Shown: positions 1 through 12,167, numbered from the stretch's first letter. The stretch: 64,000 bases of DNA from Pohlia nutans (GCA_022496805.1 CM040085.1:50497811-50561810), one strand, 5' to 3'. Numbers and translations are program-made. Notes: generated from the letters alone by a model not told the origin.

Positions 1-1055
1 TATGGTCGTATTGATAGTTTCCATGTTTGGTTGTTTTTCTGATCAAAGTGCTGGTCCAATCTAGGGGCCCTCGGGAACGAGCCCCATCCACCGCCACAAG
101 ATCGTTGATCAAATATTTTGACAGATTGGTCTTGGCCGTGTTGGACATGGCGTTACGCCGTCACGCCGTGGTGCCATGCCGCGTGCTCGTTTTGTTTTTC
201 TCCATAATCGTTTTGTGATTTTCATCAAAGTGTTGTTCCAAACTGGGGGCCCTCGGGAACGAGCCCCATCCATCGCCACAAGAACGTTGATCAAATATTC
301 TGACAGATTGGTCATGGCCGTGTTGGGCATGGAGTTACGCCGTCACGCCATGGCGCCATGCCGCGTGCTCGTCTTGTTTCTCTCCTTAATTGTTTTGTGT
401 TTTTTATCAAAGTGTTGGTCCAAGCTGGGGGCCCTCGGGAACGAGCCCCGTCTACCGCCAGAAAGACTCTGATCAAACTATTGGAAAGATTGGTCGTGGC
501 CGTCTCCACTGCCCTCGTGGCGTCGCATGACGGTGTCACTCCGAAGCGCCTGGCCAGTGCTCGTTTTGTTTTTTCCATGATGGTTTTGTGTTCTTGATTA
601 AAGCGCTTGTCCGCGATTGGGGCCCTCGGGAACGACTCGAGACCACCACCACAAGAACTGTGTTCAATTTGGACAGATTGGTCTCAAGAATTTGGACAGA
701 TTGGTCTCGTGAATTTGGACAGATTGGTCTCGGCCGACTTGGACTTCGCATGACGCCGCCATGCCGTGGCGACAGGCTGTGGACTCGTGGCAACAATTTT
801 TTACTAGTTGGCTTCGTTTATATGAAATTTCTGGTCCTTGGACCGGACCCTCGGGACCGAGACACCTCCTCCAGTACAAACACTTTGATGAGATGTTTTT
901 GATCCAGTGGCCTTGGCCGTCACCACTTCCCTCGTGGCGTGGCGTGATGCAGTCACGTAGTATCCTTGCTTGTTTGTTTTCCTCAATGTTGGATAATGAT
1001 TAGATCAATGAGTTGGACATGTGAGGGTGCCCTCGGAGCTGAGACCCCTCCACAA
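1..1055. repeat. Tandem array, ~182-bp unit, about six diverging copies
   Basis: The landmark GGGGCCCTCGGGAACGAG recurs near 63, 248, 430, 619, 845 and 1030, so spacing is about 182 bp except where a minirepeat lengthens one unit. Identity falls from left to right. Each landmark can fold as a CTCG/CGAG stem around GGAA (GGAC in unit five), extended by GGGG/CCCC in the first units. Short overlapping ORFs across the array follow from the repeat and are not genes. It sits directly upstream of the methyltransferase-like gene and may be the left or promoter region of that element. Confidence 0.85.
664..741. repeat. Minirepeat, three copies of ~23 bp
   Basis: The core AATTTGGACAGATTGGTCTC is repeated three times head to tail. 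It is an internal amplification in the fourth unit of the 182-bp array and explains why that unit is about 224 bp long. Confidence 0.85.
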
Positions 1056-1183
1056 TTTTCAACGCTTAGATCAAATTTGTATTGAATTATGGATTTTGAT
1101 CGAGGAACCTTGTCTTGGGGCACTTCATGAATAATTAACTATGTTGATTTGTTATGTAGGATGGAGCTAATGTAGTAGAACAT

Positions 1184-4100
1184 ATGGACACGGATGTTGA
1201 GAACTCTCCCATTGGTGTTCAACCATCGTTGGGTGTTGATGGCGATGATGATAGTAACGACAACCATAGTGACGACGATGAGGAGAGTGATGGTGATGGT
1301 GGAGACCAACCTATTGGGAATGATGAAGATGTCATTCGAGGTCGACAAAAGCTTAACTCCGTGGCTACTATCACGAGCCTCCGTTTAAAGCCTGTGAGTG
1401 CATCTCGTTTTGATATTCCTCTGTGTCGCATGGTGGCAATGCCCATGGTGAGACCCACATTGCCTGGCGATTTGAAGAAGCTCAAACAAGAGTTTGTGCA
1501 TGGCTATCAAGAGGGTGCCGCAGTATTTTATGTATCTATTACGAACGAGGAGGGTAATACTCAAGAGGTGACAGACGAGGACAAGACAATGTGAGGACCG
1601 TTATGGACTGCTGAAAACGACAAGTTCAACAAGCACCTTGACACCATTCCAGAGTTGAGAGAAATTTCCAAACTCATGTTTTTCGTTTGTGACGGGAATC
1701 ATCGACGGCAGGCATGGATGAACCATATTCAGCGATTGCACAAGTTAGAGGCATCGTGGCACTATTCTGTTGATTCAATAGTTCTCGACACCAAGGACCG
1801 TATTAGTGCTGTTATGCAGGTTATGCATGACATCAACAAGTAGGTCAACTCATATCCATTCTTTCATTTCATTAATTTCATGATCTTTGAATAAAATTCA
1901 CTTTGTAAAAATGTAATCATGTTTCGAGAATTGTTTTGACTTTAATATGTTTTTATTGTATCAGACATACTGAGGATTCTCACGTCAAAACCAACTTGGT
2001 TCACAATCTTTTTAGAGTTCGGAAGTAAGGTCTTATGTCATTAGACAAGTTCAAGGACCTTCTCACCGCAACAGATATGAAGAAATGTAAACGCGCATCG
2101 AAGAAGACTTGGTATTCTTTGACTCTCGATGTCTTCACGACATTCATGTTTCGGGTACGGCATTTAAACAATCTACATAATTCATTATACTTTTGTTTTA
2201 CTCTGTATGTTTCAATGAGAAGTATTAACTATATCACCTCCTGTTATTCTATAGCATGAAATAGCCGTTGCAGCTGATGAAGCCGCTCGATCACACCACG
2301 AACGATCAGGAGAGACGAAGTTTCAGCTGAAAGTACGGCAGCTGCAATGCGGGAAGCAATCAAAGACAAGACTAAGAAGTTGAATATCAGGACAGGGAAG
2401 TATGTTGCAATTGCCAACCCCGATCTAACTGACGAGTGGCTCAAAGAGGTAATATTGAGTCCTCAATTGTTATCACATCAATGAGTACAAAAATATTATG
2501 AATTCAAAATTATCTCTAATCTCATGCAATTGTTTTTGATAGATTGAGCGACATTATGCGATGAATGCATCAAATCCAGAGCTAACGTTAGAGAAGCTGC
2601 AACTCATTGCAACAGCAAAAGCGTCTTCTAATTTCAAAATTAAGTGGCTTGAGTATTTTAACTCCTCACCTTCGACTAGGGAGGCTCGTCGTTTGCCCCC
2701 TAAATCGGTCAATGAAGATAGACTTGGCATCTTCCTTGCGAAGGCTTGCTGGTGGGCTGGGGTGAGTATAAAATCTCAAATCTCCTCTTCATTTATGACA
2801 AATTTCATTATATTCATTCTCCATTACTTGATTGTGGGCAATACAAATTTGTTCTCTTTGAACTCACTACTGGTATTAAGTAATGAATCTGAGTTGCGTG
2901 TGTTTCATTATCTTCTTGCACAGATTGCCGAACAAGCCATGGAGGTATTTGATGCCGTCATGAAGCAGGACAGAATTCGCATTGACATGGAGGCCCCTTT
3001 GGAGCCGATGACGTTGCCGGCCTTTATAGAAGATTGCCGAATCAAGCTGTGGGACCACGCCTTCAACTCATACTTCAGAGGACACGACTACTTCAAGAAA
3101 ACCGACGAATTTGTTGGATACAAAGGCGCGGATCTTGTGGTCAGACGTGCAATTTTCAGGTATTAGTCATAACCATTTCATTATTGTTTCATAATCAAAT
3201 CGATTCCATTGTTTTTTGAATTTGTACTGTCATACTAACAACATTGTTTTTTGTGAAGGTACTTCAAGTACAAGCTTTTACCCAAGAAAGCGATTGCGAA
3301 AGAGGACCTAACAGTGTTTCTCACCACTTGGATTGATCGCTCCTCGGATGCTTGCATGTTTTCTCCAGCTCAGTTGCGAACATGGACTACAACACACCTC
3401 AACTCCGGTGCGTGGTACCTTGATTGCAGCATGACATTCACACCGCTTCACGAGATCGATCTCAAACAATCTAGAGAGGCTCTTGGTGTGTTGGCTGTGG
3501 ATATGGTCGACCTTGAGGCCATAGAAGACGAAGAAGCTCGGGAAAAAGCAGTGAAGAAACGAGCTGAGTCAGACAGGAAGAAGGCGCAGAAGGTCAAAGA
3601 GGCTGAGGAGAAGGCCGAACAGAAGGAGAAAGACAAACAAGAGAAGGCTGCAGAGAAGGCAGCTGAGAAGGCAGCTGAGCAGGGTAAGGGCAAAGGCAAG
3701 AAGAAGTCGTCAGAGCCGGCGAAGACTGGTGCCAAAGTACCGGTGGCTGCTTCTTCCACGGTGGATGCGGGATCGCAGCTGCAGTCCGTTACTGGTCGTG
3801 GTATGAAGCGGGATTCTTCGTACGAGCAACTTTCTCAAGTTCCACTTGTGGTTAACATCGAGGATGACGACATATCCACTGTTGATGAGTTCATAGTCAA
3901 CACTTCTCTTGCAGAGGTTCTTGGTGGTGATTCTGGTCCTTTGCCTCCAGCATACTATGACTTGAAAACATTTTTGAGATCGGTGAGTGTATTCTCTTTG
4001 TATATTTTGATATTTGTATCTAAAATGTTTAATGGATGGCACCTTTAATGTGTTCCACAACTATATTCTTTAACCGACCATTTTTGTACCGGTGTTTGCA

Positions 4101-5521
4101 GCACGTCGCTGACAAGGACCGCAGTTATAAAGGTGCATTGAATAAGCAGCCTTGTGTTGATCTCATGATCGTCGACATGCCAGAGGGCCTGCCAGTGCCT
4201 GGAATTTCTATTCCCGCTACATCCATTCCTCGATGGAACCATGAGTCCACCGAGTGGTTGCAACCAATATTTGACTTTGCAGATCAACACGTTCAGGATG
4301 ATGGGGCCCTCATCATCATCCACCCCTTCCATTTGCCTACAAAATCAAAAATTCTTGGATATTGCTAGAGCTACGGGTTTGAAGTGCGCAAAGAGTGGTG
4401 GGGGATGAACCGACTTCATTTGGCGAAACCCGAGAACCCTTCTTTGACGGTGAGAATAGTTTTGAAATACTTTGTTTTATTTAATTTCTCTTGATGTTGA
4501 TTAATTGCGATTCTAACATGAAATTATGATTTTTGTTTTGTAGACCATGCGCTTTGGCATTTGTTTGGCGGTGAGGAGCGTGGTAGGAGCTCCACCGTCC
4601 AAGTTTTCATTCCAGCCGATTCCCGCACTTCACCCCTATAGAGTAGACGTTGCACGAGACGACATCCTTCAGAATTACATGGGCAAGGATGACCAGCTGA
4701 TGAATGGTGATACGCCCTGGCGAGCAGCTCGGGAGAAGTCGACATTGTTCATGCAGATGCTGATTCAAGCCTCCTCTCTACCCGGTGACGTGGTGTTAGA
4801 TTGCACTGCTGGGACGGGTGTGTACCCAAAACCCTAGACTATTTCAGTTGATTGATTTCTTGTCTTTCTAAATTGATCATCTTTTTAAATTGGATGATTG
4901 ACTCATGATTTCTATTGTAGGGGCCTCCATTCACGCTTGCCGCAATGTGAACCGCCACATTGTGGCGCTAGAGGAGGACAAGGCCATCTTTGAAGGCTTG
5001 CTCGCTCCTCTCGTTCGAGCTGCTGTAGCCGGTCCTTCCAGCCAGCCTGTGACGGCCAAGACTCTTGATGATTTTGACGGTGGAGACGTTGTGGTCGAGC
5101 GGATTGTGAAGAAATCCCGATTCAGTAAGTAAGTTCAATTTTTAATTTCTTGTAGCAATGTTCTGTCAATTCGATGTTATTTCGAGTTATTGCTGATGGC
5201 GTTGAAATTTCTACTTGCAGATGCGGGACAGTGAGTGCTCAAGTTCACCGGCCTTTCTTTTCTAATCCGGACTTCTTCCCTAGTCCCTCCAAACCCTTCA
5301 CGCTACCGTCTTATGCAGAGGGCATTGCTAGACAATTTGCCGAGCAGCGTATTTCCGATCCTCCTCCACGCCCCGTTTTTGTTTCTGCTCGTGTTTTGGA
5401 GTTTGTGGATCAGGAGGCAGTTGAGTCAGATGGTGAGGCATCGGGTAGTGATTGTAGCGATGTAGAGGAGTCTATGTCCGCATCATCTTGTCCTACGGCT
5501 TCATTTGATGCTTCACCGTAG
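1184..5521 (+). pseudogene. ParB-like / N6-N4 DNA methyltransferase-like fusion gene, ten exons, broken (copy 1)
   Basis: Exons read from GT-AG junctions and phase are 1184-1839, 1965-2154, 2255-2448, 2543-2761, 2924-3159, 3259-3982, 4102-4449, 4544-4817, 4921-5128 and 5221-5521, about 1115 codons. The N-terminus is Asp/Glu-rich. Residues ~76-200 look like a ParB/Srx fold (IPLCRMV, then FFVCDGNHRRQAW). Residues ~588-645 form a Lys/Glu coiled coil. Residues ~741-1010 match a beta-class N6/N4 methyltransferase: the motif IV position reads VDMPEG instead of DPPY, then DDGALIIIHPF, then the SAM-binding LDCTAGTG followed by HIVALEED. The tail is acidic. It is broken by TGA 1592-1594 (Trp in copy 3), TAA in exon 2 (near 2028), a one-base frameshift in exon 3 and TAG 4366-4368. 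The exon map is my inference. The domain calls rest on motifs: fairly sure for the methyltransferase fold, moderate for ParB. Confidence 0.72.
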
Positions 5522-5577
5522 TATCGATTATTAGTACGGTATTTTGGATCCTATGCACAGTTGTATTTCATTGCTTT

Positions 5578-5602
5578 GCAGTGAGACTAAAAGGGCCACT
5601 AC
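5578..5602 (+). promoter_or_regulatory. Conserved 3' hairpin, copy 1
   Basis: GCAGTG and CACTAC form a stem around the loop AGACTAAAAGGGC, 57 bp after the stop codon of the methyltransferase-like gene. The same loop and stem follow the stop codons at 20963 and 37282. A role in 3'-end formation, RNA localisation or transposition is possible but not shown. Confidence 0.75.
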
Positions 5603-5880
5603 TTCCTATTTCATTGCATTCTTTGTCTTCAACCTTGAATGATCTACTTTTCAAAGTCCACCCCTATTTTGATTTAAATACCCTAAACCCTAAAATCATG
5701 CACATTAAATCACTTCATACTACTAATTATTGCTTTTGACATACATCTAGTTAAACTCTATTGTATTTTCACTTGAATTCTATATTTCTGTTCTTTATAA
5801 CTACCATTATTTATCTACACAATTCTCATTTCACTTCAACTACAACATATTGTGTTACAAAATAATCCCTAAATCTATAC

Positions 5881-6003
5881 CCCACGGTCATAGGAACTCC
5901 AAAAAAAATCTGAAAAAAATCTGAAAAAAATCATGGGCTCTCAGGCTCACGGCTCGCAGGCTCACGGCTCGCAGGCTCCCGTTGCTAGGCTCACATGCTA
6001 GCA
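5881..6003 (+). mobile_element. Right terminus of methyltransferase element, copy 1
   Basis: CCACGGTCATAGG is followed by an A-rich stretch with three ATCTGAAAAAA-like units, then GGCTC-rich subterminal repeats ending in CACATGCTAGCA. The same series ends copy 2 at 21365 and, inverted, copy 3 at 38603. Similarity among the three stops just after GCTAGCA, which I take as the element end. The matching left end is probably outside the window. Confidence 0.7.
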
Positions 6004-8547
6004 TTCCCGGAAGTCCAAGCTCAGCGCGGAAATGAGGATGTAGAGGTCGACATCGAGTTAGAGAATCGACGGGTGGAGCCATCTCAGCGACCTGATGAGG
6101 ATATTGAGACGGACACTGAGTTCGAGAATCAACGGGTGGATCCATCTCAGCAACTTGATGAGAATACAAAGATGGACTCAGAGTTTGAGAATGAACAGCT
6201 TGACCAGTCCTATCAAGTGCAGGAGGATGTTGAGAACGACGCGGACATCCAGCAGCAAGTCATGGAGCAACTAGCAGAACAGCAAGAGGATCCACCAAGT
6301 GAAGACGACGACCTGAGCATAACCAAAACGGTTATGAACCCTGAACCGGATCCAATGGAGATCGTCGCCTTGAGTGATGATGATGAAATGGATCATCGTT
6401 ACTCGTCCGATGACGACGACACTGCGGATCTTCCCCAAGTCGAGATGAAAGTTGTCGTCGGACCCTCAGGCAAGAAGATCAAGGTGGAGAAGGACTGGTG
6501 GAGGCTGGACATGGAAGCCAAGCAGAGGACGATCAAGAGGCAGAAGGAGCGGGAGGAGAAAGACAGGCTGCTGGCTGAGGCACTTGTGAGTAGCAGGGCT
6601 GCCAATGAGAAAGTGGCCCAGATTCAGGAGGAATCGGACCAGAAGTTAAGCCTGTTCCAAAGTCAGATGCAAATGCTCCTGAGTCATGCGGGGATCTCAT
6701 CGGAGAGTTGGCCACTTGCATCTCCCAGTGTCGCAACACCACAGCCTCTTCTGCCCTCCAGTAGCGCTCCTGTCGTGCAGGTTGTGGAGCATCCGCCGGC
6801 CGAGACCCCTGATTGTCGACTCGACGATAAGGGCGATGCGGTCTCCTTAGCTCATGAGGATCGCGTCGCCTCCACTCCAGCGTGCCAACTGCCGAGGATT
6901 CCCTCTCCCGAGGGCGGGGCCTTCGAAGGCAGGGTTCCCGAGACTGCTGCAGAGGCCTCATCAACAGAGCATTATCGTCGGGTCGACGATAATGTAGTGG
7001 AGGAAGCAGGGCGGCGACTGCTACCGAGGCTCCTGAAGCGATGGTTTGCGCATCCTCACGTGAGGACCCGTTGGAGTTGCAGTTGCCTCCCTCGATGGAG
7101 GAGGAAAGGGTCGACTACGAGGTGGGAGACGAAGACCTCCTCGAATTCAACGACACTGAACTTCCCCCTGCGCCAGAAGTGCCACCGCAGGATCGAGAAG
7201 AAGTCGATCAGGTACAGACTTCTGACCCTTATGATTTTGATTGATTCCAAGTCGCCTGGAGTCATTCATGACTGTGTTTGGTGGAAACGGCTAGAAACTC
7301 CTTACTAGTAATCGTATCTCATCTGTATTCATGCTTCTTGACAGGATGTCAACACCGGTCCTTGATTACTTGGCACGGACGGCGAACCCGTCTGTGGCTA
7401 CCATCCTTGTACACTAGTGTACCATAGTGTTTGGAGTAGTTTAGAGTCCACTACGGACATATAATAATTATGCGGATGTAATATGTAAACTTTGTTAATA
7501 AAGAGTACCCAATTTTCAAAAGATTTGCGCATCTGTCTAATTGTCTTTGCCTGTCAATGTTTCTGTTGCTCAGCTCCCAAACAATATTTGCGTGCACCGT
7601 CCACTACCATTGGAAGCATTCTCTAATGGGAGACCGCAGTCGATTAGGGCGGCTGAATGCTCCTATCCACTCTCTAGCTCTCCTATTTCTGCATTTAAAC
7701 AGGTAACTCCATCTCTTTGTTGTCATGTTTTGATCAGGTAGAATGCGAAGGTGGGAGAGAAATCGTGCCGAGGACCGTGCCTCCCGTACACCCTCCACCG
7801 CGGAGGAAGTAGCTGAACATTGTCTTCGACTTGAATGGCATACTCTATCATACTGCGATGAAGTCCTACGCAGATAAATTCAGATGGTACAGTCTGGAAG
7901 ACAATGTTCTCTGCCACAGAAATCCCACGATCATTGGTCCCAAGGCGGTATTCGCTCGAAAAATCTCGGTGAATTCCTCCGACAGGTTTCCTCGATCGCG
8001 GACAGGGTCTTAATGTGGACCTCCATGGTGAAGCAAAACGCCGAACCCATCGCTGGGCACCTCTTCAGGGGTTGTAGGGGACCGTATGATATCTGGAGTC
8101 AGGATCAGTGTACGAAGATAGAGCTCTCTCCGGGGAAGTTCTTTCATGTCGGTCTGCAGGTGCTTTGTATGAAAGTCCTCTCCGAGACCTTGTTCACCAA
8201 TCCTAGCGGCGGCACGTCCTTTTCCCCGAACAATACTCTTCTCATTGACGACTCTCCGCCCAAGAGCATCTGCAATGAGAATGGGAATGCCATATTCCTC
8301 TACACTTGGACTCACCATGATCGGGGGACGACGTCCTCATAGGGGAACTTCTACCCTGGCTCCGCCGTCTAGACTCGAATTGCCAACCGGGTCAGCTGCA
8401 GAGATACGTCGAGGACAATCGAATTGGCCTGGACCCGTTGCGTGCCCATGACTACAATGTGGACAAGATCATTGACGGCATGAGAGAGTCCTCTAAGATC
8501 ATGGGATCCTGGTTCAGACTTCCTGGAATAGGCGTAGTCATAGAATG
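5995..8547 (+). pseudogene. FCP1/NIF-type (HAD-fold) phosphatase gene, broken
   Basis: Relative of CTD-type protein phosphatases. Catalytic-loop motif FDLNG (DxDGT-like) is at 7824-7838, the second motif reads VLMWTSM near 8010-8030, and the acidic motif NTLLIDDSPP lies near 8237-8262. The C-terminus continues to a TGA ending at 8547. Upstream is a long acidic low-complexity region (5995-7212) containing three ~23-residue repeats and a charged coiled coil; exon 7574-7702 is plausible. Damage: one-base losses near 7005, 7960 and 8320, and TAG 7810-7812 just before FDLNG. Its first Met codon lies inside the transposon terminus, so the true 5' end was probably displaced or lost when that element inserted. 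Family assignment is confident; exon borders are not. Confidence 0.68.
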
Positions 8548-8939
8548 AGGACGCGTTAGGAAGTAGAGCCCGCGGACATAGACTTTCCATGACGATATTA
8601 ACGTTTTGTAGTTTCCTATTGTATATGCTATGTTCATTTGTAAATAATAATATGTGGAGTCGCGTTTACACTGAATTCTCGGTATTTGTCTCTCCATTGA
8701 CTATCCATGCATGTTCTCATTCTCAATTGAAGGTGGTTTTGCTTTTGTTCGACGGTGGGTAACATGGGCTTGTACAATATCTACTTATTGCACGAAGGAT
8801 GCGTTCGCGTTGTTGAACCGCGGAATCGGCAAAGGCTGACAAAGAGTCTCCTCTCCGGATCCCAGTCCGAGGGAGGGAGTTGCGACACAGCTTCGTATTC
8901 TAGACCATACCTGCTGCGGACGTTGCATCCGCAGCCATA

Positions 8940-9551
8940 GACTATTCCAAGGGGGACGTTGAAGACGGCGTGGTGGACAGCCCCCCGAGTCGCGGACCAG
9001 TCAAGACTCCCGCCTGCTCTCCGTCTCCGTTGAAACGAGCATCGTCGAGTCGAGGGAATTGCTTCTCGCCTGAACCGCGGACGAGCGCTGCAACGAGTCG
9101 CAAACTAAACCTCCCCTTGGACGAGGCGCCCGGACATCCTCCGATCGAGGACATTATTACTACTCCGTCTGCGCTTCCTATTGTCGTCGTCGATAGATTG
9201 ACACAAATATGCGCAGAAAGTCTTCTTAGGCAACATATCCTCATAGAACCTCCCCGTTCTCGACTGCCTAAATCAACTGCAACTCCAGTTGCAAACACGA
9301 AGAACCTCAATGCGACGATGTGTAGGCCGCCTCCTCGAGGGTCTAGGTCGCTTTCGGCCTGTGAGGCCCCGGAAACCACTCGAAGGTCAAAACGAAAAGT
9401 CAGCGGAGCTCACAGCCTAAGCATATGCGATGCGTGGACGGGGAGAAGTAGGCCCCACTATCGTTCTCGACGCGAGGATATCTTGAAAGGACTGGCCAAG
9501 CTCAAAGCACAGGAAGCGGCTAGAGTCAGTCCCACAAAATTGGACAAATAG
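8940..9551 (+). pseudogene. Unknown Ser/Pro/Arg-rich ORF, probably the last exon of a broken gene
   Basis: An open frame of about 200 codons with no domain I recognise. It is rich in Ser, Pro, Arg and Thr and ends with a short Lys/Glu-Ala segment (LKGLAKLKAQEAARV). The frame extends upstream of 8940 but is interrupted by an in-frame TAG near 8904, and no ATG starts it, so it is probably a 3' exon. It lies 400 bp after the phosphatase-like relic on the same strand and could be part of the same ancestral locus. Confidence 0.35.
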
Positions 9552-9864
9552 TGATTTTGCTATCATTACAAAGCAAGTCATGGTTTTTAAGTCTTTAGCT
9601 TAAGGGTGTTTTTACTATAAATAGTTATCATAAATAGTCATACAAAAATCCTTTTGGGATCTCACTGCTTCATGTTGAAGAGGACGCAGCCTAGATTCCA
9701 CACATTCTTTTATCTTCATATTCAGTTCACTGCGGAGTGTTCTTCCAAAGTATATTTGTATTCAAACACACTATTAAATAAACTTACTCCCTTCATAAGG
9801 ACTCCTTCTTTGTACTAAGTACTCTTGTACTTCAAGTCTTATGTACGAATCATTTTCTCACATC
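9552..9864. other. No gene seen
   Basis: AT-rich spacer between the unknown ORF and a MITE. No conserved motif noticed. Confidence 0.6.
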
Positions 9865-9867
9865 TAA

Positions 9868-10316
9868 GGCCTTATTCGTTAAATTGAGACAAAATGGTCA
9901 TTTTGAGACTTCAACCCTAAAACAGTTATAGTCATTTATCGTCGAGTCGACGATAAGATGAGACTGTAACCTTTGGGCAATCAAAGGTTTTCATATATAT
10001 TAATATATCAAAGTCTCAAATTACCGAATAGTCGCAAACCTCAACAGTTATAATGGTTTATCCTCGAGTCGACGATAAAAATGAGACTGCGAAAAGTCTC
10101 AATATAACGAATATGGCCTTATCTTCTCATGTATGGATGCTACTGGAGTGCCATGTTTGAAGTCCATTGGGGCAACTTCTACACAGCTTTTGATCGGTGT
10201 TTGATGTCCGAGCTCTTGATATCGTTGGGTTCAACAACTATTAATTCACTAGAACTTCGTATTTGTTTTTGAAAGTCTTAAAATGAGCATTTTGTCTCAA
10301 TGTAACGAATAAGGCC
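9868..10316. mobile_element. Harbinger/Tourist-like MITE with internal palindromes
   Basis: The ends are inverted copies: GGCCTTATTCGTTA on the left and TAACGAATAAGGCC on the right. Similarity extends inward through a TTGAGACAAAATG motif. The interior holds two perfect or near-perfect palindromes with 10-nt arms TTATCGTCGA around a central base (9936-9956 and near 10058-10079), plus an internal partial end copy near 10085-10115. Flanks are TAA and TTT, so no clean duplication is visible and the superfamily call is tentative. Confidence 0.65.
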
Positions 10317-10319
10317 TTT

Positions 10320-11460
10320 GTAGAGAAAGAGGAGCTACGAGCATGTACGGATTCCAGCCCCTCGGTATAGCTAGTTATGTTCAGGGATGCCTTCTTTCAC
10401 ATGGTTGTTGCAGCATGCAATCCACCAAGCAGTTTGATGTACGATCATACTCCAATGTCTTTGGATTACTACCTTGTATAGCACTCTCCGGTTTTGTAGA
10501 GGACAAACCTCTTTCAAACTTTGCCAAACAACACTGCCCTAAGAAGGACAAATCGAGATTAAAATTAAACTACCTGAAGTGCACCTCTATCCTAATACAA
10601 GTAATAACAGACGCTATGTTTTCTAGAATGCTAAATATTATTACGCCTACTATAAAGTTGTTTCGGTAGAGTACACACTTCTATACAAGACATTAGGTGT
10701 ATGTTCTTTCTAGTCTCCTCCGGAATCGTTTATCTATTTGTGGAATGTACCTTCTTGTCGTAGTAAGTGTGTGATTCATTGTTGAAGTTGTTGCATGATC
10801 TTAGGGTTAGAATTTCAACAACATCTAACGAAAAGAAAAATGAAAGAGCTTGATGCCGAGACAACCTGCACTTTGACATATCAGCGTTGGAGTTGATGGT
10901 GTGTTAGTGTCGATGGAACCAAGATCCTAGGCTAATCAAGTTGTAGTGAACACAAAAAACCATCTCTCGACAACAAAGAGAAGAAGATTTGCAAAAATAC
11001 AAAAATATTTGAGTCCATCAATGCTTACATACCAGCTGGTCTTCTACGGGGCCCGAGGTCCTCTAGCCCTCCCCGCCCCCCCCCCTCCCCCCCCCTAACA
11101 TTGACGACAATTGTTCAAGCGAAGAAGTGACACGACATCAATGTGATTGATTAATCCAATGCCTTAGACTACTACCGGTAAGTAGTAAACCGTATACATA
11201 TTGACATACAATGATTGCAATTGCCATAGTTGCATATTGCACTATTCATGTATATCTATTTGTATGATCATGTCACTCATTTCCGAAGTACAATACATTG
11301 TTTTTACTTGACTCTGCACGTTATACCGACTAACTATAATGCTATCCCTTCACGTATTGCACTGTAGGTATTCTCCTAGTAGCAGCTATAGAACCTCAAT
11401 TTGTGGAAATCATTAGCAACGAGTGGGGTCAGTATAAGAAACCCGCGTTTTTTATAAGAG
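10320..11460. other. No supportable gene; C-rich tract
   Basis: A 108-codon ORF at 10343-10669 resembles nothing I recognise and has no supporting context. A strongly C-rich run lies at about 11069-11095. Confidence 0.5.
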
Positions 11461-12165
11461 GCGTTCAAACGTGATTATTTGTTTTTTGTAGCAAAAACTC
11501 TATTACCAAAGATATCCAAAAAATTCCGTGAAGAAAAATTGGTAAAAAACATGCCAAAATTTTCAAAAATGTCTCCAAAAACATGGGTTTGGGAGATCCA
11601 GCAAATGTGCCATATAGATGCCACGTCGTGTCCACAAAAGCGGGCAAGTGGCACATGGATGAGCAGTGCCACATAGAAATGTTTTTCATCCGGCCGCTTG
11701 ATGATATGGCACATGACGTGGTCCCACCAAAATCCGATGTGGATCCGCCAAAAGATGACGTGGTATGCCCCGTCAACACTCTTTTGAGCAGATTTCAAAT
11801 TAGGAGGGTATTTATCTGGACGTCCCGTCTGACACGGATGTATTTTCCAACACATCCTCTAAGACGTTGTAGTGTCTGATGAGAGGTCTTTATTGACAAG
11901 GTTGTGTTTTTGCTTACAATCACATGGCTGCTGCCGAGTTCGGGACTTGGTGATTGATCTTGCACAAAAGATGCTTATCATTTATTTGTCCTAATTTCTA
12001 TTAAGCCCTATCACTTACTTATCTTTAATTTTTTCTTTTGAGTTTATAAGTTCAAGTCTAATTATTTTAGATCAAAAAAGTTTCTTTTTCAGGAAAAAAA
12101 AAATGAAAAGAAAATGATAGTTATAGATTTAGATTGTTTATTTGCAAATATTAGTCAAAGATAGC
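11461..12165. other. No gene; ORFs open by chance on both strands
   Basis: Three overlapping ORFs of 98-126 codons occupy 11465-11879 in different frames and strands, which suggests a repeat or composition effect. Motifs such as CACGTCAT recur. Beyond 11900 the sequence is AT-rich and unremarkable. Confidence 0.5.
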
Positions 12166-12167
12166 TT

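Noticed and set aside
1..1055. Tandem arrays as CRISPR
   Set aside because: Units are about 182 bp with diverging sequence, no short repeats with unique spacers, and the context is a plant genome.
11465..11879. Overlapping ORFs of 98-126 codons on both strands
   Set aside because: Three frames are open at once with repetitive DNA motifs; no family resemblance.
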